DNA of 64,000 bases from Arthrobacter sp. 18067 (GCF_902706295.1 NZ_CACSJJ010000002.1:124001-188000), one strand, 5' to 3'; numbered from the stretch's first letter, positions 24,978-33,786 are shown. A program made the numbers and translations. The notes: a model not told the origin generated them from the sequence alone.

Positions 24978-26114
24978 ATGCCGGTATACATGAGGTCCCT
25001 TGAAACCGCAGTTCCGCCAACCATCCTCGTCCAGCAACAAGCACGCGAAGTTTTTGCATCCCAGCCAGGCCTGACCCGGCTGGGAACGCGGCTGGTCACC
25101 ACCTGTTTTGATTCAGCAGCCATCGACACCCGCTACACGGCTGTCGAAGAGCTCAGCCTTGACGCCCATCCCGAGAATCCACGGTTCTTCGATCCCGAAA
25201 CCAACAGGGTGCTGAGCCCAAGCACCAAGGTCCGGAACGAAATCTTCGCCACAGAAGCCACCAAGCTTTTCGTTGAGGCAGGCAAGACGGCTGTAGCTCA
25301 AGCGTCCGGCATCGATTTGGACGACATCACCCACGTCATTACGGTGTCCTGCACGGGATTCTTCAATCCAGGACCCGACTACAAAGTGGTCCGGGCCCTT
25401 GGACTCAACCCTGCCGTGCAGCGGTACCACCTCGGATTCATGGGCTGCTATGCCGCCTTCCCCGCACTCAAGGCAGCCAAGCAGTTCTGTATGGCCGATC
25501 CCGAGGCTGTGGTTTTGGTGATCTGTGTTGAGCTCTGTTCCCTGCACGTCAGGACCTCGAATGATCCCGACACGATCATGGGCTCAGCCATTTTCGGCGA
25601 CGGTGCGGCGGCAGCAATCGTCACGGCCCGTGAACCGGAGGGGCCGGATCCGGTGATCAGGCTGGACCATTTCGAAACTGTCCTCACACCGGTGGGCGAG
25701 GAAGCCATGGCCTGGAACATCGGCGACGAAGGATTCGAAATGGTGCTGGGCTCCTACGTGCCCCACATCATCGAAGAACACATCACCGGAGCCCTGGAGC
25801 CGCTTCTCGCGAAGGAGCCACAGCTTGCCGGACTCCCTTACCGGGACATCACACATTGGGCCATCCACCCCGGTGGCCGCAGCATCCTGGACAAGGTGGA
25901 GTCCAAGCTGGAACTGACGCAGGAACAGTTGGTGCCAGCCCGGGAGACGCTGCGCGAGTACGGAAACATGAGCAGCGCCACGGTGTTGTTTGTCCTGAAG
26001 TACATGCTGGAAAAGCCAGCCACGGACCGTGAGGAGCGCATCTGTTCCATGGCTTTCGGCCCGGGGCTGACGGTGGAGACGGGCCTCTTTACCCTGGTCT
26101 CCCCTGCCCTGTGA
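24978..26114 (+). CDS. Type III polyketide synthase
   Basis: 378 aa, chalcone/stilbene synthase superfamily homodimeric ketosynthase that extends an acyl-CoA starter with malonyl-CoA. The catalytic triad is complete: Cys157 in HLGFMGCYAAFPALK, His297 in THWAIHPGGRSILD, and Asn330 in EYGNMSSATVLF. The C-terminal MAFGPGLTVE loop is present. Length and pattern fit bacterial alkylresorcinol/alkylpyrone synthases better than RppA-type enzymes, by my reading. The ATG at 24978 has no clear Shine-Dalgarno; TAAGAA lies 6 nt upstream, close to a leaderless -10. It is followed by a methyltransferase (GTGA overlap) and an FAD monooxygenase, giving a compact biosynthetic operon. Confidence 0.92.
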   Translation: MPVYMRSLETAVPPTILVQQQAREVFASQPGLTRLGTRLVTTCFDSAAIDTRYTAVEELSLDAHPENPRFFDPETNRVLSPSTKVRNEIFATEATKLFVEAGKTAVAQASGIDLDDITHVITVSCTGFFNPGPDYKVVRALGLNPAVQRYHLGFMGCYAAFPALKAAKQFCMADPEAVVLVICVELCSLHVRTSNDPDTIMGSAIFGDGAAAAIVTAREPEGPDPVIRLDHFETVLTPVGEEAMAWNIGDEGFEMVLGSYVPHIIEEHITGALEPLLAKEPQLAGLPYRDITHWAIHPGGRSILDKVESKLELTQEQLVPARETLREYGNMSSATVLFVLKYMLEKPATDREERICSMAFGPGLTVETGLFTLVSPAL

Positions 26115-26848
26115 GTCCATGGGGATCCCTGCAGGACAGGGATCTGTCCGCAATTGAGGAGATGGACAGGGCCGACTGCAACCCCGAACGCCTCAAAAAG
26201 ACCTACGCCAGGTTTCCGGTGGTCAATAGCCTGCTTTCCGGTTGGCGAGGCACCTACCACCAACGGATCCGGCCCTTGCTGACGGTAGGCCGCAAAGGAT
26301 CGCTGTTGGACATCGGTTGTGGCAGCGGAGACGTTGCCCGAAGCCTCGCGCTGTGGGCTCAGCAGGATGGCTTCAGCCTTGCGGTGACAGCGATCGATCC
26401 GGACGGCAGGGCCTATGAATTTGCGTCACAGGCTCGACGCGTTGAGGGCGTCACTTATCGTCAGGCCCATAGCTCCGAGCTCGTTCGGGAGGGACGGACC
26501 TACGACGTCGTGATCTCGAACCATATCCTCCACCACCTCGACGCCGGGCAACTCGAAGGAGTGCTTCGCGACTCCGAGTCGCTCAGCAACAGCCTCGCCC
26601 TCCACAACGACCTCAAGCGCAGCAACGTTGCATACCTGTTGTTCGCTGCAGGGTTTTGGCCCTTGGGCCTGGGCTCCTACATTTGGGGTGATGGCCTGAC
26701 GTCCATCAAGCGCAGCTACACAGCGGCGGAACTGGCATCGGCCGTGCCCAACGCATGGCGGGTCGAAAGAAACGGCCCGTGGCATAACCTGCTGGTCCAT
26801 GAGCGGCGCCTTGCCGGCGCCCAGGACCAAAGGCAAGAACGTGCTTGA
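26111..26848 (+). CDS. Class I SAM-dependent methyltransferase of the type III PKS operon
   Basis: 245 aa. Motif I is LLDIGCGSGDVARSLA at 65-80. VTAIDPDGRAYEFA follows as the acidic strand 2, and DVVISNHILHHLD near 135 is the motif after strand 4. The GTG at 26111 overlaps the PKS stop (GTGA), so translation is coupled. Likely role: O- or C-methylation of the polyketide phenol or quinone. The motif pattern also resembles UbiE/Coq5-like enzymes that methylate quinol rings. It differs from the membrane ICMT-type methyltransferase in the Streptomyces srs phenolic-lipid operon. Confidence 0.85.
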   Translation: MSPWGSLQDRDLSAIEEMDRADCNPERLKKTYARFPVVNSLLSGWRGTYHQRIRPLLTVGRKGSLLDIGCGSGDVARSLALWAQQDGFSLAVTAIDPDGRAYEFASQARRVEGVTYRQAHSSELVREGRTYDVVISNHILHHLDAGQLEGVLRDSESLSNSLALHNDLKRSNVAYLLFAAGFWPLGLGSYIWGDGLTSIKRSYTAAELASAVPNAWRVERNGPWHNLLVHERRLAGAQDQRQERA

Positions 26849-27971
26849 CGTTGTGATTGTTGGTGCCGGTCCTGTGGGACTCTTCATGGGCGCCTTGTTG
26901 CTTCAGGGCGGACACCATGTCCGCATCCTGGAGCGCAGGATTAGCAGGAGTGGCCGCTCACGGGCGATAGGCATCCACCCTCCAGCGCTGACGGAGTTGG
27001 CGCGTGCTGGAGTCGCCGACGAACTGATTGCCGCCGGGGTCCTTATTCGCAGGGGCGTGGCCTACAGCCAACGACAGAAAGTTGCCACGTTGGCGTTCGA
27101 TGGCGACCCCGCATACCCGTTCATCCTTGCAGTGCCGCAGGCAGTCACGGAGAACATCCTCGAGAAGACGGTGTTGGCATTGGACCCCGGGGCCATTATC
27201 CGTGGCGCCGATGTTCAGGAGGTAGTGGACGATTTCAGATCCGTCCACATCGAGGCGGCTTCGTCTTCAGGGGGCCTTGAATTCCGTGCCAGGCTGGCGG
27301 TTGCTGCTGACGGAGCGCATTCGTTAATCCGTCAGCGGATCCTGCCGCACCTTCCATCCCGGAGCTATCCGGACTCTTACATCATGGGCGACTTCGCGGA
27401 TACAACCGGGCACGGGACCGACGCGGTCTTGTTTCTGGAGCCTGCTGGGATTGTGGAGTCGTTTCCGCTGCCAGGCAGCGTGCGCAGATGGGTGGTAAGG
27501 CTGGGGGCGCCGGACAAAGGCTCGACGGCGGACGGGCTGGCGGAACTGGTTGGGGTGAGGACGGGCGAGGTACTGGATGCCGGCACCAACACGATGTTGA
27601 GCGCCTTCGAAGTGCGTTCACGGCTGGCCAAGCGGATGGTTCACGGCCGTCTGGTCCTGCTCGGTGACGCTGCCCACGAAATCAGCCCCATCGGAGGGCA
27701 AGGCATGAACCTGGGATGGCTGGACGCCGCTGCACTCGCGCCCATCATGGGCAATTCCTTCCAAGGGGACGATGTGGGGCGAATTCTCAAGAACTTCGAA
27801 ATGTCACGCCGGAGTGCCGCCCTGCGGGCATCAAGGCAGGCCGGGCTGAACATGGCTCTCGGCCGGCCGCTGGCACCTCATGTCATGCTCGCCAGGAACA
27901 AGCTCTTCGCCAGCGCTCTTGAGTTTCCCGCCGTCGCAGGGTTGGTGGAGCGGCGCTTCACCATGCGCTAG
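26841..27971 (+). CDS. FAD-dependent monooxygenase of the type III PKS operon
   Basis: 376 aa from the GTG at 26841 (an in-frame ATG at 26799 would add 14 residues inside the previous gene). The N-terminal VVIVGAGPVGLFMGALLL holds the FAD-binding GAGPVG. The DG motif is AVAADGAHSLIRQ and the GD motif is RLVLLGDAAHEISPIGGQGMNLGWLDA. Such group A flavoenzymes hydroxylate phenolic rings, for example oxidising alkylresorcinols to hydroxyquinols. Order and content (PKS, methyltransferase, monooxygenase) parallel phenolic-lipid operons such as srsABC. The stop codon abuts the stop of a convergent gene with no gap. Confidence 0.85.
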   Translation: MLDVVIVGAGPVGLFMGALLLQGGHHVRILERRISRSGRSRAIGIHPPALTELARAGVADELIAAGVLIRRGVAYSQRQKVATLAFDGDPAYPFILAVPQAVTENILEKTVLALDPGAIIRGADVQEVVDDFRSVHIEAASSSGGLEFRARLAVAADGAHSLIRQRILPHLPSRSYPDSYIMGDFADTTGHGTDAVLFLEPAGIVESFPLPGSVRRWVVRLGAPDKGSTADGLAELVGVRTGEVLDAGTNTMLSAFEVRSRLAKRMVHGRLVLLGDAAHEISPIGGQGMNLGWLDAAALAPIMGNSFQGDDVGRILKNFEMSRRSAALRASRQAGLNMALGRPLAPHVMLARNKLFASALEFPAVAGLVERRFTMR

Positions 27972-28379
27972 CTATTCCGGCGTGGTGTAGTAGCAGTCGT
28001 AGGTATCCTGGCTGATGATCAAACCATCGCGAAGCTCGAAAACGGCAGTACTCCGGGCGCGGATGGTGTCGCCGCGGTCCCAATGGGGCAGGTCAAGGAG
28101 CAGTGTGGCAGACCAGTTCATCTCCAGCACTACCCGGTTTTCCTGGCTGGTGGTGCGGACCACGTCAAACCGCTGATTGGCAACAATCTCCTTGCTGTGG
28201 TCGGCGCCGGCCAACGTTTCCGCGAGGGCCCTGGTGGAGCCTGTCTTGGACAAGGCATGCGGCCACTCGGTGAGTTTGAAGTCCTCGGCAAGGAAGGGCC
28301 GCAGCTCAGCAGCTCCGCCGCCGGCTTCAACTGTTTTGACGAAACCCAGTACACGGTCCAAAGGGGTGGAATCGCTCAT
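27972..28379 (-). CDS. SnoaL-like / NTF2-fold small protein
   Basis: 135 aa with the pattern of the NTF2-like superfamily: FVKTVEAGGGAAELRPFLAEDF at the N-terminus, then a curved beta-sheet ending RARSTAVFELRDGLIISQDTYDCYY. Members include polyketide cyclases, ketosteroid isomerases and many proteins of unknown role. The start is supported by TAGGCT 6 nt before the ATG, indicating a leaderless mRNA. It is convergent with the polyketide operon and divergent from def. A function in tailoring the polyketide is possible but it is not in that operon. Confidence 0.72.
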   Translation of the reverse strand: MSDSTPLDRVLGFVKTVEAGGGAAELRPFLAEDFKLTEWPHALSKTGSTRALAETLAGADHSKEIVANQRFDVVRTTSQENRVVLEMNWSATLLLDLPHWDRGDTIRARSTAVFELRDGLIISQDTYDCYYTTPE

Positions 28380-28385
28380 TCGTCG

Positions 28386-28424
28386 AGCCTAGCCCAACGT
28401 CGCGGGCACCCGCCGCGTTAGGCT
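28386..28424. promoter_or_regulatory. Divergent leaderless promoters of the SnoaL-like gene and def
   Basis: TAGGCT on the minus strand (28386-28391) and TAGGCT on the plus strand (28419-28424) each lie 6 nt before a start codon. With their flanks they form a perfect 10-bp inverted repeat, GTCGAGCCTA (28382-28391) and TAGGCTCGAC (28419-28428). This is best explained as two identical -10/start-point elements facing apart. Confidence 0.7.
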
Positions 28425-28430
28425 CGACAC

Positions 28431-29105
28431 ATGACGCACCAACCTCATCCCGAGGCCAAGAGCCCTGCCACGGACTTCAATCCCACGCAGATCAGGGACA
28501 CTGTCCGCCGACTGCTGGATTCGGAAGAGCTCCCGGCCATTGTCCAGGCGGGGCACCCCGTCCTGCGCCAGATGGCCGCCCCGTTTGATGGCCAGATCGA
28601 CGACGTAGAGTTGATGGCCCTAGTGGATCGGATGCGCGATGTCATGCACGACGCGCCGGGGGTTGGCCTCGCTGCTCCACAGCTGGGGATCCCCTTGCAA
28701 GTGGCCGTGCTTGAGGACAAGTACGAGGTTGACCCGGCATCTGCGGCCGTTCGCCACCGGGAACAACTGGAATTCTTCGCCATCATCAACCCGGAGTACA
28801 GGCCGCTGGGGATTGAGACAGCCTCGTTCTACGAAGGATGCCTCTCAGTCGCCGGCTACCAGGCTGTTGTGACACGCCACCGCAACGTCGAGTTGCGCTT
28901 TACCAATACGGCCGGCGAGCCCATGGAAGAGTGGTTTTCAGGATGGCAGGCCCGTATCGTCCAGCACGAAACGGACCACCTCCACGGCTGCCTGTACCTG
29001 GACCGCGCCGAAATCCGGTCGCTGTCCAGCAACGAAGAGCACTCGGCCCGTTGGTCTGCGCCGCAGATTGAGGATGCCCGCAGGGCTCTCGGGTTCCTTC
29101 ACTGA
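28431..29105 (+). CDS. def: Peptide deformylase
   Basis: 224 aa. It removes the formyl group from new proteins using a metal. All three family motifs are present: GVGLAAPQLGIP (about 79-90), EGCLSVAGY (about 140-148, metal-binding Cys) and QHETDHLHG (about 180-188, HEXXH metal-binding and catalytic residues). It is longer than the usual 170-190 aa because of an N-terminal extension of about 30 residues (MTHQPHPEAKSPATDFNP). The ATG at 28431 is at the leaderless position (TAGGCT-N6-ATG). It is convergent with the S9 peptidase gene, 11 nt apart. Confidence 0.95.
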   Translation: MTHQPHPEAKSPATDFNPTQIRDTVRRLLDSEELPAIVQAGHPVLRQMAAPFDGQIDDVELMALVDRMRDVMHDAPGVGLAAPQLGIPLQVAVLEDKYEVDPASAAVRHREQLEFFAIINPEYRPLGIETASFYEGCLSVAGYQAVVTRHRNVELRFTNTAGEPMEEWFSGWQARIVQHETDHLHGCLYLDRAEIRSLSSNEEHSARWSAPQIEDARRALGFLH

Positions 29106-29116
29106 AATCCGGGACG

Positions 29117-31138
29117 TCATTTCGGGGCGTCAGGCTGGTTTGACGCCGTGGGGAGGAACTTTGCCCACCAACGAAGGATGTGTTCGAAGCGCTGCCTGCG
29201 ATGATGCGGCGTACCGGACCTGGACAGCTCGTGGTCCTCGCCGGGGAACACCAGCAGGGCAGTTTCCACGCCCTGGCTCTTCAGCTGTGAGTAGTAGCGC
29301 TGTCCCTGTTCAATGGGGCAGCGTAAGTCATTTTCGCTGTGAACCACCAGTGTCGGAGTCGTGACAGCGCCTGCGACGGCCATGGGGCTCTGGGCTGCCA
29401 TCTGCTCAGGCGTACCCCCGGTGTATTCTCCGCCAAAGAACCAGCCAATGTCAGATGAACCTGTGAAGCTGACGGGGTCCAGGAAGCCGCGTTCCACGAT
29501 CGAAGCCTTGAACCGATGGTCATGGGCGATGGTCCAGGCGGTCAAGTAACCGCCATATGAACCGCCCATGATGCCCACGCGATCCTCGTCCAGCGCATCC
29601 ACCGCGGCCAGGGCAGAGTCCAGGAACGCAAGGACGTCTCGCATATCCACTGTGCCCATGCGCTGCTTGATGGCCCGCCCGTGGGCCTGGCCATACCCGG
29701 AAGACCCCCGCGGATTGCACATCACCACTGCGTATCCGGCAGCTGCGTAGACCTGTGCTTCGTCGAAGTAGGCACCGGTGTACTGTGCGAACGGTCCGCC
29801 ATGGATATTCAGCAGGACCGGGTGTGGGCCGGGCCCGTCAGGCAGCACCAACCAACCGTGGATAGGGTGGCCGTCCTCAGAGGTGGCCTCGACGTCCAGT
29901 GGCTCGCTGACCCGTGAATTGTTCCTGAGGCCTGCGGAGAAGTCCGTCAACAGGCGGAGCTCACCCCGTTCCAGCGACGCTACATCGCCCACAGTGGTGG
30001 CATCCGAATAGCTGACAGCGATTTCGCCGTTGGCCGCCACTGTTGCCCCAATGACCACCCGGGCACCATGGACAAGCGGTGTGATCCCGCCTTCCGCGGG
30101 AACATCGAGCAGTTCGACGCTGCCCAGGGCCGTGTTCAGGACCAGCACGCTTGCGGGACCACTCGGCTCCAATGGCCCAGAGACATCCAGGTATTCGACA
30201 TCGGTCAGTCGTGTGGCCTCTCCCCCGCCGATGGGCATGGCATGGAGCGAGGTGTTACGTGCCACGAAATCCCTGCCCGTTTCTCCCATGTCCTGGGCAA
30301 GGTAGAAGAGCCACTGACCGTCAGTTGACGTGCGGACCTCGGCGACGGTCTGCAGTTTCCCGGTTGATGGTTCGACGGCGATTGGCTGGCCTCCGGAGGC
30401 ATCGACGCGGTAGATCGAGGTGACCAGGTCCTCGTCGTGCCCTTCCTGCAGGCCTGCCACGAAATAGAGCTGTGAACCGTCAGCAGAGAAGCACGCAGAC
30501 TCATGGTCAGCATCGCCAAAGGTGATCTGCCTGGCTGCAGGAACGCCTGAGACCACGCGGGCTGGTTGTTCGTGTGCGGCCCGCCCCCTGAGGGCGACTG
30601 CCGGCTCGCCACCCAGTTCCGGGACCTCAACGACGAACAACTGCTGGCGTTGGTCGGAGGTATACCCCAGGCCGTTGGCCCTGTACTGATTGGTAGTAAT
30701 AAGGCGACCGTCCTCGCCGCCTGCCGTGACGCCGTCGACTGTTCCGTAGCGCCCCTGCTCCGGCACGCGGGCCGCGAAGGCGATTCGGTGGGAGTCGGGC
30801 GCCCATTCGAAACTACCCACGCCGGCATGCTGATCCGTGATTCGCTGCGGCTCGCCACCGGCCGCCTCCACGACGAACAACTGCGGCTTCCCGTCGGGCT
30901 CGCTGCGAAGGAAGGCAAGGACCAAGCCATCAGGTGAGAAAGCCGGGGAGGTGTCCTTGAAGCCTCGGGTGATGCGACGCGGATGTTTGGTGGTGTCCAA
31001 GGGGATGCTCCACAACTGGCCGACGTAACTGTCAGCATCAAAATCCGGCCTCGTGACAGATACCACCGCCTTGGTCCCATCGGGGTGGATGGCCGGGGCG
31101 GATACGGAGTTCAGCAGGGAAAGTTGCTCGGGTTTCAC
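29117..31138 (-). CDS. S9-family prolyl oligopeptidase-like serine peptidase
   Basis: 673 aa. The N-terminal two-thirds is a beta-propeller with TolB/WD-like repeats (PAFSPDGLVLAFLR, FEWAPDSHRIAFAARVP). The C-terminal alpha/beta hydrolase has GIMGGSYGGYLTAW with Ser527, Asp604 in HSENDLRCP, and His636 in PGEDHELS. Likely an acylaminoacyl- or dipeptidyl-peptidase, cytoplasmic since no signal peptide is seen. The start was set at the GTG at 31138: TAGGCT lies 7 nt upstream (leaderless), and the open frame continuing to 31861 would overlap the divergent methyltransferase gene and has no family resemblance. Confidence 0.88.
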   Translation of the reverse strand: MKPEQLSLLNSVSAPAIHPDGTKAVVSVTRPDFDADSYVGQLWSIPLDTTKHPRRITRGFKDTSPAFSPDGLVLAFLRSEPDGKPQLFVVEAAGGEPQRITDQHAGVGSFEWAPDSHRIAFAARVPEQGRYGTVDGVTAGGEDGRLITTNQYRANGLGYTSDQRQQLFVVEVPELGGEPAVALRGRAAHEQPARVVSGVPAARQITFGDADHESACFSADGSQLYFVAGLQEGHDEDLVTSIYRVDASGGQPIAVEPSTGKLQTVAEVRTSTDGQWLFYLAQDMGETGRDFVARNTSLHAMPIGGGEATRLTDVEYLDVSGPLEPSGPASVLVLNTALGSVELLDVPAEGGITPLVHGARVVIGATVAANGEIAVSYSDATTVGDVASLERGELRLLTDFSAGLRNNSRVSEPLDVEATSEDGHPIHGWLVLPDGPGPHPVLLNIHGGPFAQYTGAYFDEAQVYAAAGYAVVMCNPRGSSGYGQAHGRAIKQRMGTVDMRDVLAFLDSALAAVDALDEDRVGIMGGSYGGYLTAWTIAHDHRFKASIVERGFLDPVSFTGSSDIGWFFGGEYTGGTPEQMAAQSPMAVAGAVTTPTLVVHSENDLRCPIEQGQRYYSQLKSQGVETALLVFPGEDHELSRSGTPHHRRQRFEHILRWWAKFLPTASNQPDAPK

Positions 31139-31145
31139 GAGGGTG

Positions 31146-31200
31146 AGCCTAGCCCGGCGGTCAAGCGCGCGGCACCAGACACTCCGTCCCACCGTAGGAT
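31146..31200. promoter_or_regulatory. Divergent leaderless promoters of the S9 peptidase and rRNA methyltransferase genes
   Basis: Minus-strand TAGGCT (31146-31151) is 7 nt before the GTG at 31138. Plus-strand TAGGAT (31195-31200) is 7 nt before the ATG at 31208. Neither gene has a Shine-Dalgarno. Confidence 0.65.
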
Positions 31201-31207
31201 TGAAGCC

Positions 31208-32050
31208 ATGTTGTCCGACGCCGTCGCTGCCCTCCGTTGTCCTGTTTGCCAAGGGGCGCTCAATCTCACGGCGGACCCGCAGCGGACACTTGCCTGCCGG
31301 TCCGGACATACTTTCGACGCCGCAAAACAGGGCTACTTCAACATGCTGACGGGTAAGGGCACCGTGTTTGAAGCTGATACGGCCGACATGGTGGCGGCAC
31401 GTTACCGGTTCCTCGATGGCGGGCACTACTCTGCCCTGGCTGATGCAGTTGCCGACATAGCCGCTGGCGTGCTTGAACAACCCGATGGGTTGGTTCTGGA
31501 CGCGGGCACCGGTACCGGTCACTATCTCCACGCAGTAGTCCGGAAAACCGGGGCCACTGCCATCGGCCTGGATATCTCCAAGTTCGCGCTCCGCAGGGCG
31601 GCGCGGCTCAACCCGCAGTCCATTAGCCTGGTGTGGGACATTTGGCGTCCCTTGCCTGTGGCTGATAATTCCGTGGACGCAGTCATGGTGGTTTTTGCCC
31701 CGCGAAACCCCGCAGAATTCGCCCGCGTGCTCCGCCCCGGAGGGAAACTGGTCATCGTGACACCCCGGCCGGGCCATCTCGCTGAAATCGCTGCCCGGAC
31801 AGGCATGCTGGGTATCGAAGAAGGCAAAGAAGAGCGTCTGGCAGAGACCATGAGGGGGCACTTCGGTTCAGGGACCAGCCAAAGCCTGGATATTCCCCTG
31901 TTGTTGAGTGGACGGGAGGTGGCAGACGTCGCCTTCATGGGCCCGGCCGGCCACCATCTCCTCCCCGGGCAGCTGTCCGAACTGGCCGGACTTGACGGTT
32001 CGGTGTCCACGACGGCGAAGTTCCGGATCAGCGTGTTTAACGTGTCCTGA
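31208..32050 (+). CDS. RlmA-type 23S rRNA (guanine-N1)-methyltransferase
   Basis: 280 aa. The N-terminal zinc motif has Cys11, Cys14, Cys30 and His34 (LRCPVCQGAL and LACRSGHTFD), followed by AKQGYFNML, which is typical of RrmA/RlmA proteins. The SAM motif LDAGTGTGHYLHAV is near residue 100 and DAVMVVFAPRNPAEFARVLRPGG near 160-182. Such enzymes methylate G745 or G748 of 23S rRNA, and the G748 form gives tylosin resistance. Which position is modified here cannot be read from the sequence. Leaderless start at 31208. Confidence 0.85.
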   Translation: MLSDAVAALRCPVCQGALNLTADPQRTLACRSGHTFDAAKQGYFNMLTGKGTVFEADTADMVAARYRFLDGGHYSALADAVADIAAGVLEQPDGLVLDAGTGTGHYLHAVVRKTGATAIGLDISKFALRRAARLNPQSISLVWDIWRPLPVADNSVDAVMVVFAPRNPAEFARVLRPGGKLVIVTPRPGHLAEIAARTGMLGIEEGKEERLAETMRGHFGSGTSQSLDIPLLLSGREVADVAFMGPAGHHLLPGQLSELAGLDGSVSTTAKFRISVFNVS

Positions 32051-32130
32051 CGTGGGACGGTACGTCGGGCTAGGATGGAAGGACAGCGACTGTGATCCCG
32101 CCCGCGGGATCCGGGACCAAGGGGGAACGG

Positions 32131-32592
32131 ATGTTTGAATGGCTCGGCGAGAATTGGTGGGCCCTCTGGCTCACAGTGTTCCTCGCGTTCGCAGTGGTGG
32201 AGATGCTGACTCTCGACCTCTTCTTCATCATGCTGGGCGGCGGAGCCCTCGCTGGGCTGATCGCTGACTTCGCCGGCGCCGATTTTTGGCTGCAGATCGT
32301 CATCTTCTCCGTCGTATCCCTCCTCATGATTGCCTTCGTGCGGCCCGTTGCGCTCAAACACCTCCACAAGGGGCCCGAAGAACAACGCTCCAACATTGAC
32401 CGCCTGATAGGGCAGTCCGCTCTCGTCATAGAAGCCGTGAGCGGGACAAGTGGACTCGTCAAAATCGGTGGTGATGTCTGGAGCGCGCGCAGCACCGCTG
32501 GAGTCATCGACGCCGGCGCAACAGTCCAGGTCACCAAAATTGACGGCGCGACGGCGGTAGTCGCCTCGTCTGCCGACAACAGCCCGCGCTGA
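32131..32592 (+). CDS. NfeD-family membrane protein
   Basis: 153 aa. Transmembrane segments are at about 9-28 (WALWLTVFLAFAVVEML), 30-50 (FFIMLGGGALAGLIADFAG) and 53-72, followed by a soluble C-terminal OB-fold domain (GQSALVIEAVSGTSGLVKIGGDVWSA), the classic short NfeD layout. The ATG at 32131 is preceded by AAGGGGGAA. NfeD proteins are paired with SPFH proteins, and the next gene is one, so the two probably form a membrane microdomain complex. Confidence 0.9.
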   Translation: MFEWLGENWWALWLTVFLAFAVVEMLTLDLFFIMLGGGALAGLIADFAGADFWLQIVIFSVVSLLMIAFVRPVALKHLHKGPEEQRSNIDRLIGQSALVIEAVSGTSGLVKIGGDVWSARSTAGVIDAGATVQVTKIDGATAVVASSADNSPR

Positions 32593-32684
32593 GGCGCGCC
32601 TCTTGATTTAGTCGGTTGCCGGGTTGGGCAGCCCGCCCGCGCATAACCGCATCAAACCACGCAATTGGGGAACGAAGGAGATGT

Positions 32685-33662
32685 ATGGACGGCTTAGGAG
32701 GAACAGCAGCAGCAATTGTGCTGATTGTTCTCGTCATTTTTGTCATCATCGTGTTGGTCCGCTCGGTAAGGATCATCCCGCAGGCCCGCGCCGGCGTCGT
32801 TGAACGACTCGGCAAGTACCAGCGCACGCTCAACCCGGGACTTACCATCCTGATCCCGTTCGTCGACCGGCTTCTGCCGCTGCTCGACCTTCGCGAACAG
32901 GTAGTGTCATTCCCTCCGCAGCCGGTCATCACCGAAGACAACCTGGTGGTCTCCATCGACACCGTGGTCTACTTCCAGGTGACCGATCCAAGGGCAGCAA
33001 CGTACGAGATCGCAAACTACATCCAGGCCGTGGAGCAGTTGACCACCACCACGCTTCGTAACGTGGTTGGTGGGCTCAACCTTGAAGAAGCCCTCACGTC
33101 CCGCGACCAGATCAACGGTCAGTTGCGCGGAGTCCTCGACGAAGCGACGGGACGTTGGGGCATCCGTGTATCCCGCGTGGAACTGAAGGCGATTGATCCG
33201 CCCCACTCCATCCAGGACTCGATGGAAAAGCAGATGCGCGCAGAGCGTGACCGTCGTGCAGCCATCCTGACCGCTGAAGGCACCAAGCAGTCCCAGATCC
33301 TCACCGCAGAAGGCCAGCGGCAAGCCGCCATCCTCGCAGCTGAAGGTGATGCGAAAGCAGCTATCCTCCGTGCTGACGGTGAAGCGCAAGCCATCCAAAA
33401 GGTCTTCGACGCGATCCACAAGGGAAATCCGGACCAGAAGCTCCTTGCCTACCAGTACTTGCAGACGCTTCCTAAGATCGCTGAAGGAAGCTCGAACAAA
33501 CTCTGGATCATTCCGAGTGAAGTCGGCGAAGCGCTTAAGGGCATCGGTGGTGCCCTCGGCGGGAACGGCGGGGACTCCCCTGTCGGTCTGTTCGGTGGTA
33601 ATGAAGAAGCCAAGGCCTCTGCACCGATGGCATCCGGAGAACACGCGAAGCCCGCAGAATAA
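32685..33662 (+). CDS. SPFH-domain membrane protein (stomatin/QmcA-like)
   Basis: 325 aa. One N-terminal membrane helix (AAAIVLIVLVIFVIIVLV, about 8-25) precedes an SPFH/band 7 domain (RIIPQARAGVVERLGKYQRTL through ELKAIDPPHSIQ). A helical stretch of AEG-containing repeats follows (ILTAEGTKQSQ, ILTAEGQRQAA, ILAAEGDAKAA, ILRADGEAQAI), a coiled coil that drives oligomerisation. The C-terminus is Gly-rich. AAGGAG precedes the ATG at 32685. It is 92 nt after the NfeD gene and likely shares its transcript. Confidence 0.92.
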   Translation: MDGLGGTAAAIVLIVLVIFVIIVLVRSVRIIPQARAGVVERLGKYQRTLNPGLTILIPFVDRLLPLLDLREQVVSFPPQPVITEDNLVVSIDTVVYFQVTDPRAATYEIANYIQAVEQLTTTTLRNVVGGLNLEEALTSRDQINGQLRGVLDEATGRWGIRVSRVELKAIDPPHSIQDSMEKQMRAERDRRAAILTAEGTKQSQILTAEGQRQAAILAAEGDAKAAILRADGEAQAIQKVFDAIHKGNPDQKLLAYQYLQTLPKIAEGSSNKLWIIPSEVGEALKGIGGALGGNGGDSPVGLFGGNEEAKASAPMASGEHAKPAE

Positions 33663-33725
33663 CAGCATTCACGACGTTGCGAGCGGTCAGCCATTCGGCT
33701 GGCCGCTCGTTGTCGCTACCGCCTT

Positions 33726-33755
33726 TTGAGTAGTAGGACCTGATCCGCGTATAAT
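33726..33755 (+). promoter_or_regulatory. Housekeeping promoter upstream of rbpA
   Basis: TTGAGT (33726-33731), an 18-nt spacer and a perfect TATAAT (33750-33755). Confidence 0.65.
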
Positions 33756-33786
33756 GGGATATTTGTCCGGCTGGTTCAGTGCGGAT

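Noticed and set aside
31139..31861. N-terminal extension of the S9 peptidase to a 914-aa protein
   Set aside because: It would run through the divergent rRNA methyltransferase gene and has no resemblance to peptidases; a leaderless GTG at 31138 explains the start.
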